This document shows positions 24,848 to 37,225 of a stretch of 64,000 nt of DNA, in pieces. The notes below the pieces were generated by a model, which did not search any database, was not told the DNA's origin, and saw only the letters and a program-made list of their open reading frames with translations. The translations under genes and the position numbers were made by a program. The DNA comes from Argentina anserina (taxonomy: Eukaryota; Streptophyta; Magnoliopsida; Rosales; Rosaceae): positions 10,602,001 through 10,666,000 of the forward strand of contig NC_065877.1 in assembly GCF_933775445.1 (NCBI RefSeq), in the 5' to 3' direction. Within the stretch, counting starts at the first letter, position 1. Each line of letters opens with the position of its first letter.

Positions 24848-27800
24848 GCCTTCGAGAACTGAATGATTGGGTGTGTCTGGACAAAGACGCTGCGGGGCCC
24901 AGACCCATTGTAGCTGGCAATCACGTCGCCTTGATGGACGGACGGGATTGATGGACGGAGATGATGACATTTCAGAGAGAAAGAGAGACAAACATAAAAG
25001 GGCCATGCAGGACTGACTAGACCGACTTTGGGGGTAGCAATTAGCAAAGCTGCACAGCAAAAGCCATAGCATGGGATTATCCAACTTGTGAGTGCAGGTC
25101 TCAGAAAGGAGATGAGCCCCAAATCACGAAAGTCGTCCTTCTTTTCTCTTCCCTTCTTATTCATAGTTTCATATACACCACCAATGCCACTCTCCTTTAT
25201 CTTTCTTTTCTGCAGATTTGATTACTCAGGACTTCAATCTATAAAACCATTCATGCATGTCAACTACAGATACATATGTTCCTAGCTAGCTTGGCCTGTA
25301 AATCTGTGATTCAAAATCTCGAGCAAGCTAGCTCAAATTTGAACGGAGGATTGTAGTCCTGTGGTTGTAGCAGAGTCCTAGCTAGCTTAGATCTACAAGT
25401 GTTTCTATTTCTCTTGCGCTCTTTGTCACATCAATCATCAGGCTCTGTAGGCCTTAAACTGCTTACTAATTTAGAAAATTAAATTATTTTCAGAACTGTG
25501 TCGGCCCTTATTGTGGTCAATAAAACTGACATTACCGTACAGCCTCGGTTTCAGTAAATTATCATTAAATAATATATATATATATATGGTACATTCTCTT
25601 CTCCTCAATGCATTAAAGCTATTTACTCAATGCATTAAAGCAAAAATGAAACTAAAATTTCTTCCCCTGGTAATATGCAGACCTCGTATTTCTATGCATA
25701 GCGTGCATGCTTTTCGCAGAAGAAAAGATTTCATCTTAAACGAGTCTTTCTTTTGCTTCTTATTCGATAAAACTTATAGATGCATGCACTTATGCACATC
25801 ATCATCAATACATGATCGATGATCTTTATCACCTTCCATTACAATTTAGTTTCAGAAGCTTTATTTCAGTCTTAAGTTGAAAGTCCTCGATCCAATCTCA
25901 TCCCAACAATGGATCCTCGGTGGCCAAATATATATCTAATTGATGTAAAATACCAGAAATCTGGTAAATAAATAAATAAATAAATATCCTCATAAACAAC
26001 ATGATTCCACGAGAGACTAAATCAAGTAATAAACTATGTCGAAGTTTTATTTTTTAACCTCCTGTTATACGATTTGCATGTGTACATTGTATATGATCAA
26101 TACCGAACATAAATGAAGATGGTGAAGAGACCAGGAATAAGTCTATGAATAAAAAGTACAAGATATGATGCAGAGTTGTATACATGTACAGTAATATACT
26201 AAATTAGGTGATCGAGAGTGCCGTTCATAGCCAACATTATGTTGAAAACATGGTTATGAATAAAAGAGACGGAGGAACTTCGCTTGTGGTAATTAACTAG
26301 CTAGATTTGTTCACTTCTATAATTATCGGTCACGATTAATAATGATAATGTGCATGCATTTTACATCTCTTGGTATAATGATAATCAATTAACATCAACC
26401 CAACCTATCTAATTAGAATGGAATGCCAACTATCTTGCATACAAAACGAGGTCTCAATCTCGCATTGGACTGATTGGAGTAGCTATAGTACGAAAAATCC
26501 ACCACATATATTAGCAGACTGTAAAGCTAGTTAGTTCATCCAACTAAACCACCTCCAATGACTGAAACTCGAGTTCATTACTGTGCTAGAAGATCTGATT
26601 CAACAAAATCAAATGTGGGGACGAGCTTGATGATAGCATTGGGACCCCAAATGCATGATAATGAAAGCTCTTGATATATAATTAAGAAGATGAATAATTA
26701 CGGTAAGAAAAAAGGGCTCGATAATGTGACATTTATGAACAAAGATAGGTTCTTATAAGAGGAGGAGCATTGGATAAGTCTAATTGCTGGTCTGAAAACA
26801 TAAAGAGGGTAAGATTTTCCAACCAATTAGGCCTTGATTTTTGCTTGGTGGTGGCTAAAAGTTGTCTAATTGGTATGTGGGAGTGAGTTGTCACCCTAAA
26901 AGAGAGCTTAACCATGATGAAGAACAAAGAAAGCTGAAGGCCAAGTTTAAGTATTGATTAAAGGACTATCTTTATATTGGCAAAAGTATCTTTGCTTTGG
27001 ATCATAAAGTCCCATCGAATAGAGACAATTAGAGTCTTTAATTGTTAGAGAGACAGCAGGATTGCCTTGTAGTTCATGTGTTTGAATAGTCGCAAGGCTT
27101 GTGATTTTCGTCTACGATGCACTGTTCAAATGGCTGCCACAGAGTCACAGACTTCAGTTGAGCCCAAGTATGTGTAGTACGTTGTCTACTTGTCTGGGCT
27201 TTGATTTGTTCATCAATTGTAAAGTCATCCTGACTCCTGAGCTACTGTTTCTTAATTCAATGCCTCATTATCATCAGAGGATTCAGAGCTTAAGTCGTAT
27301 CTATTTGAAATCTCGATTCAAGCAGCCACAACTTTGTAACGAGGTTCTCAAGAATATACGACTAGCGTGTTCAAATGAAGGAGGTGCGGAGTATCGTAAG
27401 GTAAATGTATGTAGTTGCACAATCAAAGTCCGATATACTCTCATTTTTTTCGCTGGCGGAGAGACAACAGTGAAGATGCCTACGTACATGTTATGATGTC
27501 TAGTCGAAATTGGTCCGATCACGTTAAATAGTGTAAACTCGCTGGAAGCTAAGGCTTCGGCAAGAACAAAGGCCGCTAAACCATGACGCTACAATTTTCT
27601 CAACACGTATGTGTTTTTTGTCAACCCCTATATGTTTCTTGATGCCGTTAAACATGTATGTATGATGTATCTATATATATGGAGTGAAAATATATTTGTC
27701 AAACCTCAAACACGTACTAAACTTTTCAGACAGTTGATTATATATTGCATTGCAGTACGTGTAAACTACGTATCAAAGCAGACCAGCAACTCTTTTTCAA

Positions 27801-28010
27801 TTTATGCATCATCGCTTATATCACTTTACAGATCAAATCCTGGAAGAAGCCCAGATTAACATAATCTCATCGATCTCTTCCTCTCTGCACACAGCAATGT
27901 CTTTTTCAGAGAGGAGAGAGGACAGAGACGTTCATGGTCTAGTGGTGCGAGGCAGAATCCACAAGTTACTCTTACATCACACAGTCTTATTCATCAGCAT
28001 CACATACTCT
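22891..28010. other. AT-rich intergenic DNA with microsatellites
   Basis: No gene was recognised in about 5 kb. Features seen are TA repeats near 24615-24633 and 25571-25587, AAAT repeats near 24102-24128 and 25966-25986, and a GGCC/CT microsatellite (annotated separately). A 131-codon frame at 27101-27496 has no known domain. Confidence 0.45.
24786..24843. repeat. Compound microsatellite (GGCC)n(CT)n
   Basis: About six GGCC/CCGG units (24786-24807) are followed directly by about 16 CT dinucleotides (24811-24842) in otherwise AT-rich DNA. Read on the minus strand this is a GA tract followed by a GC-rich palindromic block. It could be part of a leader of an unrecognised transcript, but no gene was identified on either side. 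Confidence 0.8.
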
Positions 28011-28769
28011 TAGTGCACGTTTGGGATCCATGATTATTTTGGGTCACTCTGATATTAATACTTGGGCTACTCATATTTGAGTAGGCTTACCTAGCACTAG
28101 GTTGAACCATGTTTGGTGAGCAGTACAAGCTAAGTAGGATTGATACTAGTTCATGAGATATGATACAGTCAGAATAATGCAAGAACAACTAAGAGAGACA
28201 CACACATAAGAATAAGAGTCAGAGTGAACCTCTAGTTAATAGGTTGTTCTGAGTAAAGAGTCAGACGGAACCAAGCATCAATTCAATTGTACCATGCAAG
28301 CAAAAGAAGAGGCAAGATCTAACCTTAATCAAACACAGGTCTTCCTTAAAGCAAGAAATTGAACTAGGGCTGTAAATTAATCGGTCCCGGTTCTTGACGG
28401 AACCGTTGGAACCGAACCATTTAAGAGTAGTTCAGTTTGGTTCCTACCCAAAAAATTGGATATATGTAGTAGAACTGAACCGTTTATGTGCAGTTCAGTT
28501 CGGTTCTAAGAGTAAAAACACATAGGAACCGTTAAATATTAAATGTAATAAAAAGTTGAATACTAAACGTTAGATTATACTACATCACTATCTAGTAAAT
28601 GAAGTAGTGAACCTTGAACCCTAGCGAGTAGCCACTTTCGCAACTGAGCAGCTCTTGGCCTCTCGTAAACTATTTGTCCCAAAATCCGAACCTCTTTCGA
28701 GTCTGTCAGCCCTCCGCTGCCTCCACCTCCCTCATCCCCTTCCTTTCCTCCAGCTCTCCCTCTCTTCCA

Positions 28770-30743
28770 CCTCTGACTAGGGCTCGTCAATGGGCCGGTT
28801 ATTTTCACAAATAAGAAAATCCAAGCCCGCCCACTTAAAGCTGGTCTTGCGGGCTTTTGCGGACCGGGCCTTGCAGGCTTGTATTAGAAAAAACACAATA
28901 CTTTTATTTAAGGGTTTGAAACAATAAAAGAATTATTAGAAAACATTATAAAAAAAGTCTTAAATAAATTATAGTTTCGAAATATTGTCGATCGACACCG
29001 ATAAATGTGATCAATATATATATTTAGGGACCCTGTAAAAATTTCGTTTGTTTTGAACATGGTTTGACCAACCGTACCTACGGTAAAAAAAAGGCGTTTT
29101 GACATAATAAAACCTCATTAACCGGGACTTTGCCAAATGAGTTTTCTTCTTGCGACCATGCACGATTGGTGACAAAAATTAGATGATTTCAAATATGTAA
29201 ACAACTTTCGGTATTTGCATTTTGGTAATGGGCATTCCCTTATGGCATATTAGTGGTGTTTTTGGTTTACCTGAAATTTTGACGGTCAAACGAGATCCGA
29301 ATTAAATGAAATTTTTACAGGGTCACTAAATATATATACCGATCACATCGGCTGGTGTCGATTGATCCCGAGAAGTTTCATTCATATAGTCGCTTCATAA
29401 TGTGATAGTTTTATTATAAACCTAATATAAAGGTTATAATACATTAGTGGACACTTAAGGTGATTGACAATTCAGTTCGAAATATAGTCGATCGACACCA
29501 ATAGCTGTGATAAGTAGATATATTTAGGGACCCCGTATTAATTTCGTCCGTTTTGGGACATGGTTTGCCCGTATTAAACAAAAAAAGAGGTGTTTTCACA
29601 TATTGAAACCTCATTGACCGGGCTTTGCCAAATGAGTTTATTCAGTGCGACCGAGCGCGATAGGTAACAAAAATTAGGTGATTTTTAGATATGCTAACGT
29701 CTTTTGGCGTTCGCATCTTTGTAATGGGTCCTCCCTTAGGGCATATTAGTGGTGTTTTCGGTTTACCAAAAATTCCGACGGTCAAATAAGGTCCGAATTT
29801 GATGAAATTTTTATAGTGTCACTAAATATATATACCGATCAGATTGGATAGTGTCGATTAATCCCGAGAAGTTTCATTTATATAGTCATTTCATAATGCG
29901 ATAATTTTATTTTAAACCTAGTATAAAGGTTATGATACATTAATTGACACTTCGGCGATCGACAACACCAGTTCTAAATATAGTCGATCGACACCAGCAG
30001 ATGTGATCGGTACATATATTTAGGGACCCCGTAAAAATTTCGTCAGTTTTGGACATAGTTTGACCATCCGTACCTACGGTCAACAAAAAAAGAGGCATTT
30101 GACATATTAAAACCCCATTGACCGGAGCTTTGCCAAATGAGTTTCCTCGATGCGACCGCGCACGATTGGTGACAAAAATTAGGTGATTTGATATATGCAA
30201 ACGGCTTTCGATATTCGCATCTTGGTAATAGGTTCTCCTTTAGGGCAAGTGGTGTTTTCAGTTTTTGACGGTTATACAAGGTCCGAATTAGATGAAGTTT
30301 TAACAGGGTCCCTAAATATTAGTACCAATAACATATGCTGGTGTCGATTAATGCCGAGAAGTTTACTTCAAATATTTCATATAGTTGTTTTATAATGCTA
30401 CAATTTTATTTAAATCTAGTATAAAGTTATAATATGAAGAAATATAAAATTTTGAATATAGTATTATTAACATATATGATATTTTATGTATAATTATGAC
30501 AAAAAAAGACATAATTGATATATGTATAATATATTATATGCATGTATAATATTTTATTATTTGCGGGCTTTTATGGGCGGGGACCAAGGGCCGAGCCGAG
30601 TTTTACACCTCTAAACTAAGCCCGACTCTCTACACACAGAAGCGGGCTTTCTCGCGGGCCGGTCTAGGTAAACGCCCGTCGGGCTTGCGGGCCTCCGCGG
30701 GCTTTTCAAATCCGCTGGCTAAATGATGAGGTCTACCTCTGAC
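28770..30743. mobile_element. Nested hAT-like element A, TSD CCTCTGAC
   Basis: An exact 8-bp TSD, CCTCTGAC, is at 28770-28777 and 30736-30743. The element (28778-30735, 1,958 bp) starts TAGGGCTCGTCAATGGGCC; the complement of its right end reads TAGACCTCATCATTTAGCC. Both subterminal regions are rich in GGGCTT and GCCCG words. It contains a tandem array of ~0.5-kb units. No transposase was seen. Confidence 0.85.
28971..30430. repeat. Three tandem ~0.5-kb foldback units
   Basis: The marker GTCGATCGACACC begins at 28987, 29487 and 29983, giving unit lengths of 500 and 496 bp. Each unit starts with GTCGATCGACACC, then ATATATTTAGGGACCC and GTAAAAATTTCG, and ends with the near inverse (ATTTTTACAGGGTCACTAAATATATA, then GGTGTCGATT). 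So every unit is itself a foldback structure. By eye the units are similar but clearly diverged. Confidence 0.85.
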
Positions 30744-30804
30744 CACTACCGGCTCCGCCGAGTACGCACCGCGGCATCCAATCCCAATCCATCTCTCAGC
30801 TCTC

Positions 30805-33295
30805 ATTGATAATAGGCCTTATCATTTAGTCCGCGGAGACTCGCAAGCCCGATGGGCTTTTACTCGGCCCGATCCGCGAGAAAGCTCGCCAAAACTCGTT
30901 TCCATGGGTGGAGGGTCGGGCTTAGATTAGAGGGGTGAAACCCGGCCCGGCCCGCCAAAAGCATGCAAGGCTAGCAAGGCCCTGTCCGTAAAAGCCCGCC
31001 AAATATTAAAATATTATACATACATATCTTATTAGATTTAGAATAAAACTATCGCATTATGAAGCAAGTATATGAATGAAACATCTCGGGATCGATCAAC
31101 ACTAGCCAATATGATCGGTATATATATTTAGTGACCCTGTAAAAATTTCATCCAATTCAGACCTCGTCTGACCGTCGAAATATCGGATAAACTGAAAATA
31201 ACAGTAATATGCCATGAAAAGAATACCCATTACCAAAATGCGAACACCGCAAACCGTTTGCATATCTAAAATCACCTAATTTTTCTCACCGATTGTGTGT
31301 GATCACACCAAGGAAACTCATTTGGCAAAGCCCCGGTTAATGAGGATTTTAATATGTCAAAACGCTTCTTTTTTAGTTGACCGTATGTACGGACGGCCAT
31401 ACAATGTCCAAAACGGACGAAAATTTTATGGGTTCCCTATATATATATATATGATCACATCTGCTGGTGTTGATTGACCATATTTTGAATTGAAATTATT
31501 AATCGCCGAAGTATCCACTAATGTATCAAAACCTTTATATTAGGTTTAGAATAAAACTATCGCATTATGAAGTGACTATATTAAGGAAACTTCTCGGAAT
31601 CGATCGACACCAGCAAATGTTATTGGGAGCCTAGGATACCATACTCTTGAAGATTTCGTGCTACCTTTGTAAGGAACCTTGGGAGGAGAATTATAAAGTG
31701 TAACTCTGATATTTTCGGGTTTTTATGTTCTTGTTCTTGGATGATTTATGTTTAGGTTTTGTTAAAGTTATTTTTATTCTTGTCTATGAGATATTTGTAA
31801 CTTTTAAATGACATGATGAATTAAGGTTTTCGATTTTAATTCAATGATTTTAGGTTTTATGCCATGAGTTCCTGTTTATTTATGTTCTTGATTAATTTTC
31901 GGTGTGTTCTTATATTGCATGTGTGATTAAGACAAGTAGTTGATGTCGCATATGTTAATCATTCAAAGTTTAAAATGATTTTGATACAAGTAGTTGATTA
32001 ATTGTTTGTCCTCTGTTCTTCCACCGATTATGATCTTAAGTTCAAAATTGGATAGGTGCTTAAACATGTTGATTTCTATATGTGATATGTAATTGCATGA
32101 TAAATTGGTATGTTAGATTTCGTTGCAAGACAAGTAGTTGAGCTCGATAGTATCCATGTATTAGGAACCAAGTAGGAACTTGATGCATGATCGAGCTTAA
32201 GATGAACTATGACACCTACGGCATAAACATGATTGAGAATAGATTTCGATGGCTTTGTTCTAATGTGATTTTTTTGGTGATTGCTTATTTTTTGGTTGGT
32301 TGATCACATGTATATATTAGTTTATGTTTTATTTTCTGTTTATATCCAATCTGAAACCTATATCAAATCCTCAAACTCTTATGAATTCGTTGTTAAATTT
32401 TTGTGATTCTTTGCCCTGGATGGATCCTCGGTTTGCGAACGATACCCTCTTGCTTTATACTACTAACGATGCTTACAGGGTTAATATTGATCTCGAGTAA
32501 TCGAACCGATCAAATGGCGCCGTTGCCGGAGATTTATCATTTTGGATCCCTATCTTTTAATTTTGAATTCACTGTTCATATTGTAAATTTGTATATGCTT
32601 TTCTTGCTTTGTTCTAACATATAATAATTATTTTTGAGTATGTTGTTTTGTGGTTGAACGAATGATTATTGTAGGTTGTAAATCAAACGGAATAGGTAAA
32701 GTCTATTTTGTTAATATTAGCCTGAACCCCTCATGTTTTCTTCCAAAGTTTTTGCATGAGGTTGAGGGTGGCTTTTACTAACACTTGGAGATTTGTCTAA
32801 CACCCAAGTTTGTTTCCAGCTGAGTAAGGGGCAAGCTCTTTCATTACCCTGGTGCATGGGACGAAAATTGGATCTCAGAGAACTATTGGCTGACATACAT
32901 CTCGGTGATGGAGTCGATAGGGGGCTTGCCCTCCGTAGTTCAACAAATTAGTCCTACCTTGTTTACTATCTCTGAATTAGCTATCCGGCCTTCTGAAAAC
33001 AACGATTCAGACTTGTGTGTAGGCATTCATACTTAGGCCGCACGTCCACCTTGGTTTACAACTTAGAATCAATCGATCATTTAATTATTTGAATGACAAC
33101 TTAAGAATGTTGAAGCATGAAATCGATTGAAAAGTAACTTTAAAAAAAAAGAATTTGAGTTGAGAAATTAAAACGAACTTAAACATAAGATTTGACAATA
33201 TGTTGGATTAGTTGTTAAGCTAGTTTTTGTTTCTTTTCTCCTTGGCCCGTCATTTATTTAAATTTACTAAGGCCCGGCCGAGCCCTAATTGATAA
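30805..33295. mobile_element. Nested hAT-like element B, TSD ATTGATAA
   Basis: An exact 8-bp TSD, ATTGATAA, is at 30805-30812 and 33288-33295. The element (30813-33287, 2,475 bp) starts TAGGCCTTATCATTTAGTCC, closely matching the complement of the right end of element A. It ends with the complement of TAGGGCTCG, the start of element A. A and B are therefore relatives inserted in opposite orientation. B holds one full and one partial copy of the ~0.5-kb unit, inverted relative to A (31020-31620), followed by an LTR fragment. Confidence 0.8.
31620..32530 (+). mobile_element. LTR fragment with primer-binding site
   Basis: The sequence TGGCGCCGTTGCCGG at 32515-32529 matches the primer-binding site typical of Athila/Tat-lineage Ty3/gypsy elements. 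The preceding ~0.9 kb up to CA at 32511-32512 would be an LTR, whose start near 31620 is uncertain. AT-rich sequence and a short GC-rich piece follow (32740-32960), without gag or pol frames. It is interpreted as a decayed LTR retrotransposon piece inside hAT element B. Confidence 0.5.
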
Positions 33296-35104
33296 GGTTA
33301 GTTTATCTCAAACTAGACTTCATAGTTCAATGTTGATTGTTAGCCTAAGTTGTGATTAGTTACTTATAAAAAAGAGAACGCATTTGGAAGTTGAATATGA
33401 AATCATGTATTTACTGCATATATTTGAATTTTCATTACTAGTTTAGTATTCAATAATATTATGGGTAGTGTGCACTGGCTATTTGAGTTACTTTTCTAGG
33501 ATTAGCTACTATAACATGTTGGGCGTATTCTAGATCTTCATTATAAGATACTGGCCTTTTAGAATGTACCAGGGAATAGCTAGGAAATTGGATCTAGAAG
33601 AGATATTTAGGATGAAAGAGGCATAGGCCATAGAGATGTTAACTTCTTGTTGTTTTTCTTGGAAGTGATTGAAATCAGTATGATTTATAGTTATAACTCA
33701 TAAGCGCACTGCTATCCTTGCATCCAACACTAATCTCTCTAAGCAATTTATATGTATTAGACTTATAGTCATGTTCCTGATGATCATTTCCTGAGATAAG
33801 TTTGGGAGTTCTTTTTTACATACGGAATCAATGTTTTGGCGCTGCTTGGGTCAAATAGTATAGCCATTTGTTGTTTACTTACAAACTCATAGTTTGATGA
33901 ATGCCAAAAAGTAGATTGCATAATTCCCTGTGTGTGTGTCTGTCATGGCGAAATGGACATGATATTTTGAGCATGAAGGTCTGGTGATGACAAATATGAT
34001 TTTAAGGATATGTAAAGCATTGATTTTAATGAAGATTACATGTATCTTAATAGATTAAGTATGCATCATTTTCTTATATCGACTATAATGGATTCTTAGT
34101 TGGATTTATTTCTGCCATGTGTGAACCACGTAGATTAATAAGCTTTTACTGAACAATGGCCTCAAGTTCATGTCTTTAACCTTATATGTCTTAAGGTTCA
34201 GCCTCATCTTCTTGTTTCATTACATTATATATGTAAACATAATGCTAATATCAATAACTTCCTATGCAGTGAATGAGTGATTGGCTGCATTTGTGGAAGC
34301 TGGAGAGTGGACTGGAGACTTGATTACAAGTTTATTTTTATGTTCTTTGTTGCTTTGGACAATTTGTTAATTCTGCTATTTGCTTTGGTTTGTAATTTGT
34401 ATGGAAGAATGCTTCAATTTGACACTTTCACTATTTGATCAAGCACTTATATGAGTTATATGTTAGTGTATTTCGTTTGTTATAGGTCTTCTATATTTAC
34501 ATATTACCATAATCATGAAGAACTATTGTTGTTTATACAAAATTTTAGCTACATGGAAGTCAGGAGCATGAAGGAATCAAACGGAACCGATATAACCGTT
34601 TAGGAACCGGAATTGTAACGATTCCAAATGTACGGTTCGGTTCCTAACGGTTCTTACTCTCATAAATGCAAGAACATAATAATTTAAGTAACACGGTTCA
34701 GTTTACGGTTCCAAGTTTTTCTGGCCATTTTAGAACTGTTTACAGCCCTAAATTAAACCCATATGATTCTCCTATGGCTAAAATCAAGCACGGGTCTCCT
34801 TGATCAAATTTTCCTATCTGTTCTAATGCCTAATGGAATCAAAGTTAGGATTCCGTTTTGGTGTGGTTATTGGAAGGTGAAAATGATTGGGTTTGATTGA
34901 ATCTTTTTTAGTCTGAAGTTGAGACAGACAAAGAGAAAGGAGGAGGAGAGAGATGGGCTTAGCATGGGGTCTCAAAAAGGAGTATCCAAAATAACACCTC
35001 TTAAGGAGGTTGAGAAGAGGATGCGGTGGTATCTAGTGCCATTAACTTTTGTCCCTATTCAAAACAAACATGGGACAAATTAATTTTTAATACCTTTTAT
35101 CTAA

Positions 35105-36224
35105 GGTTGTACGCAAAGATTAAAATATCCAAAATTTCCTTGATGATTCTGCGAAAGTTTACATTTTTCGGCATATGGATATATCCGTTACATACCAAAT
35201 ATTTTTCGATGAAAATTTCCCGATATATCCGGAAACTTTTGAAAATTCTCGATATTTTCATAATATCGCCACGTGTCAAGCCAACTTCAAATAAATTAAA
35301 AAATAGCTGATTATGAGAATCGAACATCTGATCAATTATTTTGCAAGCACAAAGTTATAATCAACTATACTACACTAACTTATTGTTATATATTGCTCTT
35401 TTTATTATATATTGCATTCTATGTCTCAACATTCACCAAAAATTAGAATAAAACCGAACTAGTTCTTGAGAGGAATCAAACCCCTTTGGTCTAGGAGGAA
35501 GCAATGATGAACATTACCCTTATGGGGGAAATTCAACATGCCTTATCCACTATATTTATTCTCTAATGAGATGCAATCAAGTGAAAACATATGGATACAA
35601 TTTGATGCACAATCTTCACAAAAGCTATGGTTATAGTTAAAGTCGAGAAATACTTGAACCAAACGGGAACTATCAGTACCACAACCCATAGTTAATCACT
35701 CACGACCCCTATGTTTGGCATATAAGTCGGTATATGCAAAATTAGAAAGGAGAGGTATCATTTAACGACTATTCTTCACAATATACTCAGTATTTTACTC
35801 AAAGACATGATAAAGATAGTGAAAATTTTGTACATCATAGATCCTTTATGTGGTTATAAATCACTCATATAATTTCATGTTTAATGTATCATATGTAAAT
35901 AAGGCGTGATAAACTAGTCTCTCTTTGAGAATATATATATATATATATATATTAAGTAGAGTTTTAATAATGCTCAACGATTATTTCATCTCAAATTACC
36001 ATAACTCACTATAAATTGATAATTATATAATAATTTCTTATGACATATAGTAGATAATTAATCAAATAAACATTTCTCAAAGTTTCATTCAAAAATTCCA
36101 TGTTTTTATATAAATTTTCATCAATTTACTTAATTATTTTTTAAATCAAAATTTTTCTGAAATTTCTAATTTTTGAATCCTCGATATTTCTGTTCTCCTC
36201 GAAATTTTAGTCTTTGGTTGTACG
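35105..36224. mobile_element. Mutator-like MITE, TSD GGTTGTACG
   Basis: An exact 9-bp TSD, GGTTGTACG, is at 35105-35113 and 36216-36224. The element (35114-36215, 1,102 bp) begins CAAAGATTAAAATATCC, and the complement of its right end is CAAAGACTAAAATTTCG. It is rich in ATATCCG/CGATATT words and has no transposase frame. It lies in the outermost element of the nest. Segments near 35310-35400 and 35440-35490 resemble tRNA B boxes on the minus strand, but no complete tRNA-like unit is present. Confidence 0.8.
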
Positions 36225-36695
36225 TACCACTTAACACGGTTCACCAAACGTGCACTTACATCACATACCACGTACTGGTTTCGAATCCCACAATATGATG
36301 AAGATTAGCAAAACTTGCTACACATAAAAAAACTCTACAATTATTGCGTGAGGCATTCTTATATATAGTTTAATACTATAAATAAACCAACACTTCATTT
36401 TGTTTCTCTTAGAAACGTACACCATTTTTCCACATATAGACAATGTACGTATAAGTATCTGATTTTTATGCATATAGCATCCTCATGCAAATTTCTAATA
36501 ATGTTGAACAAAAGTTGCATTTGGGCGTCAACTTTTCTAGAATTAGCAAACAAAAGTAGTGTCGATCACCATCACATTAGGTACGTTATGACTTCATGGC
36601 GGCCTGCAGCTGCAAGTTGGTGATCACTGATCGATCAGTAAGGCGAGCCAGTAGCTAGTTGGTCAAGAAAGTAATTATTGATTAATTAGATGAAT

Positions 36696-37225
36696 GCATG
36701 CACTCAATGGTCTAAATATCATTTATCGGTATCGTATCGGTTGAGTGGTAAAACGATATATCAGAGATATATCGATATATATCGGTTTTATCATATTTGC
36801 TTATTTTCAATAAAATTTATAAAATTATACTTCAATATGTACCAAATAAACTAAAAAACGGTATTAAGTAAACTAAAGAAAATAAATACATGATTTTGTG
36901 ATAATTAAAGTACACGAACGACACCTAATAATAAAAATAGGTATTTAAGAATAATTATTTAGACTTAAAATTCAGCATATATATTTAAAATATATATAAA
37001 TTGAAAATATATATGAAAAAATGAAAAAAATATATAAGTTTTTTTTAAAAAAGGAAATAAATATTAAAAAATTAAATAAAAATTAAAAAAATTTAAAAAA
37101 TTAAAGTTTGACCGATATTTGACCGTTGACCGATATATTCAACCAATATGGCGATATCGTATCGTTTTCTAAATATCACTAATATATCGGCCGATATATC
37201 CGATATTTAGAACACTGCATACACT
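36696..37225. mobile_element. Mutator-like MITE, imperfect 9-bp TSD
   Basis: GCATGCACT (36696-36704) and GCATACACT (37217-37225) flank 512 bp whose ends are inverted: GGTCTAAATATC at left and the complement of GATATTTAGAAC at right. The interior is extremely AT-rich. Both ends are packed with CGATATATCGG words, like the neighbouring element at 35105-36224 but with different termini. Confidence 0.6.

Larger units (their letters stand above)
28357..34758. mobile_element. hAT-like element (second layer)
   Basis: The element spans 28365-34750. It starts TAGGGCTGTAAA and ends with the exact inverse TTTACAGCCCTA. Flanking 8-bp TSDs are AATTGAAC (28357-28364) and AATTAAAC (34751-34758), one mismatch. 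Subterminal regions are full of GGAACCG/CGGTTCC words on both ends, as expected for hAT subterminal transposase-binding repeats. After two internal insertions are removed about 1.9 kb remains, with no long reading frame, so it is non-autonomous or decayed. Confidence 0.8.
28011..36258. mobile_element. Outermost TTA-flanked element of a nested complex
   Basis: The 12-bp sequence GTGCACGTTTGG starts at 28014 and its exact complement CCAAACGTGCAC ends at 36255. Each is flanked on the outside by TTA (28011-28013 and 36256-36258). A TTA TSD and GTGCACGTTTGG-type termini fit a PIF/Harbinger-like non-autonomous element. Only about 740 bp belong to it after later insertions are removed (28014-28364, 34759-35113 and 36225-36255). 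No transposase frame is present. This is the least certain layer because the TSD is only 3 bp. Confidence 0.5.

Noticed and set aside
27930..27960. TGGTCTAGTGGT, resembling a tRNA A box
   Set aside because: No B box at the right distance and no cloverleaf; not a tRNA gene.
28987..29995. Evenly spaced repeats that could suggest a CRISPR-like array
   Set aside because: Units are about 500 bp, diverged, and lie inside a plant transposon; not a CRISPR array.
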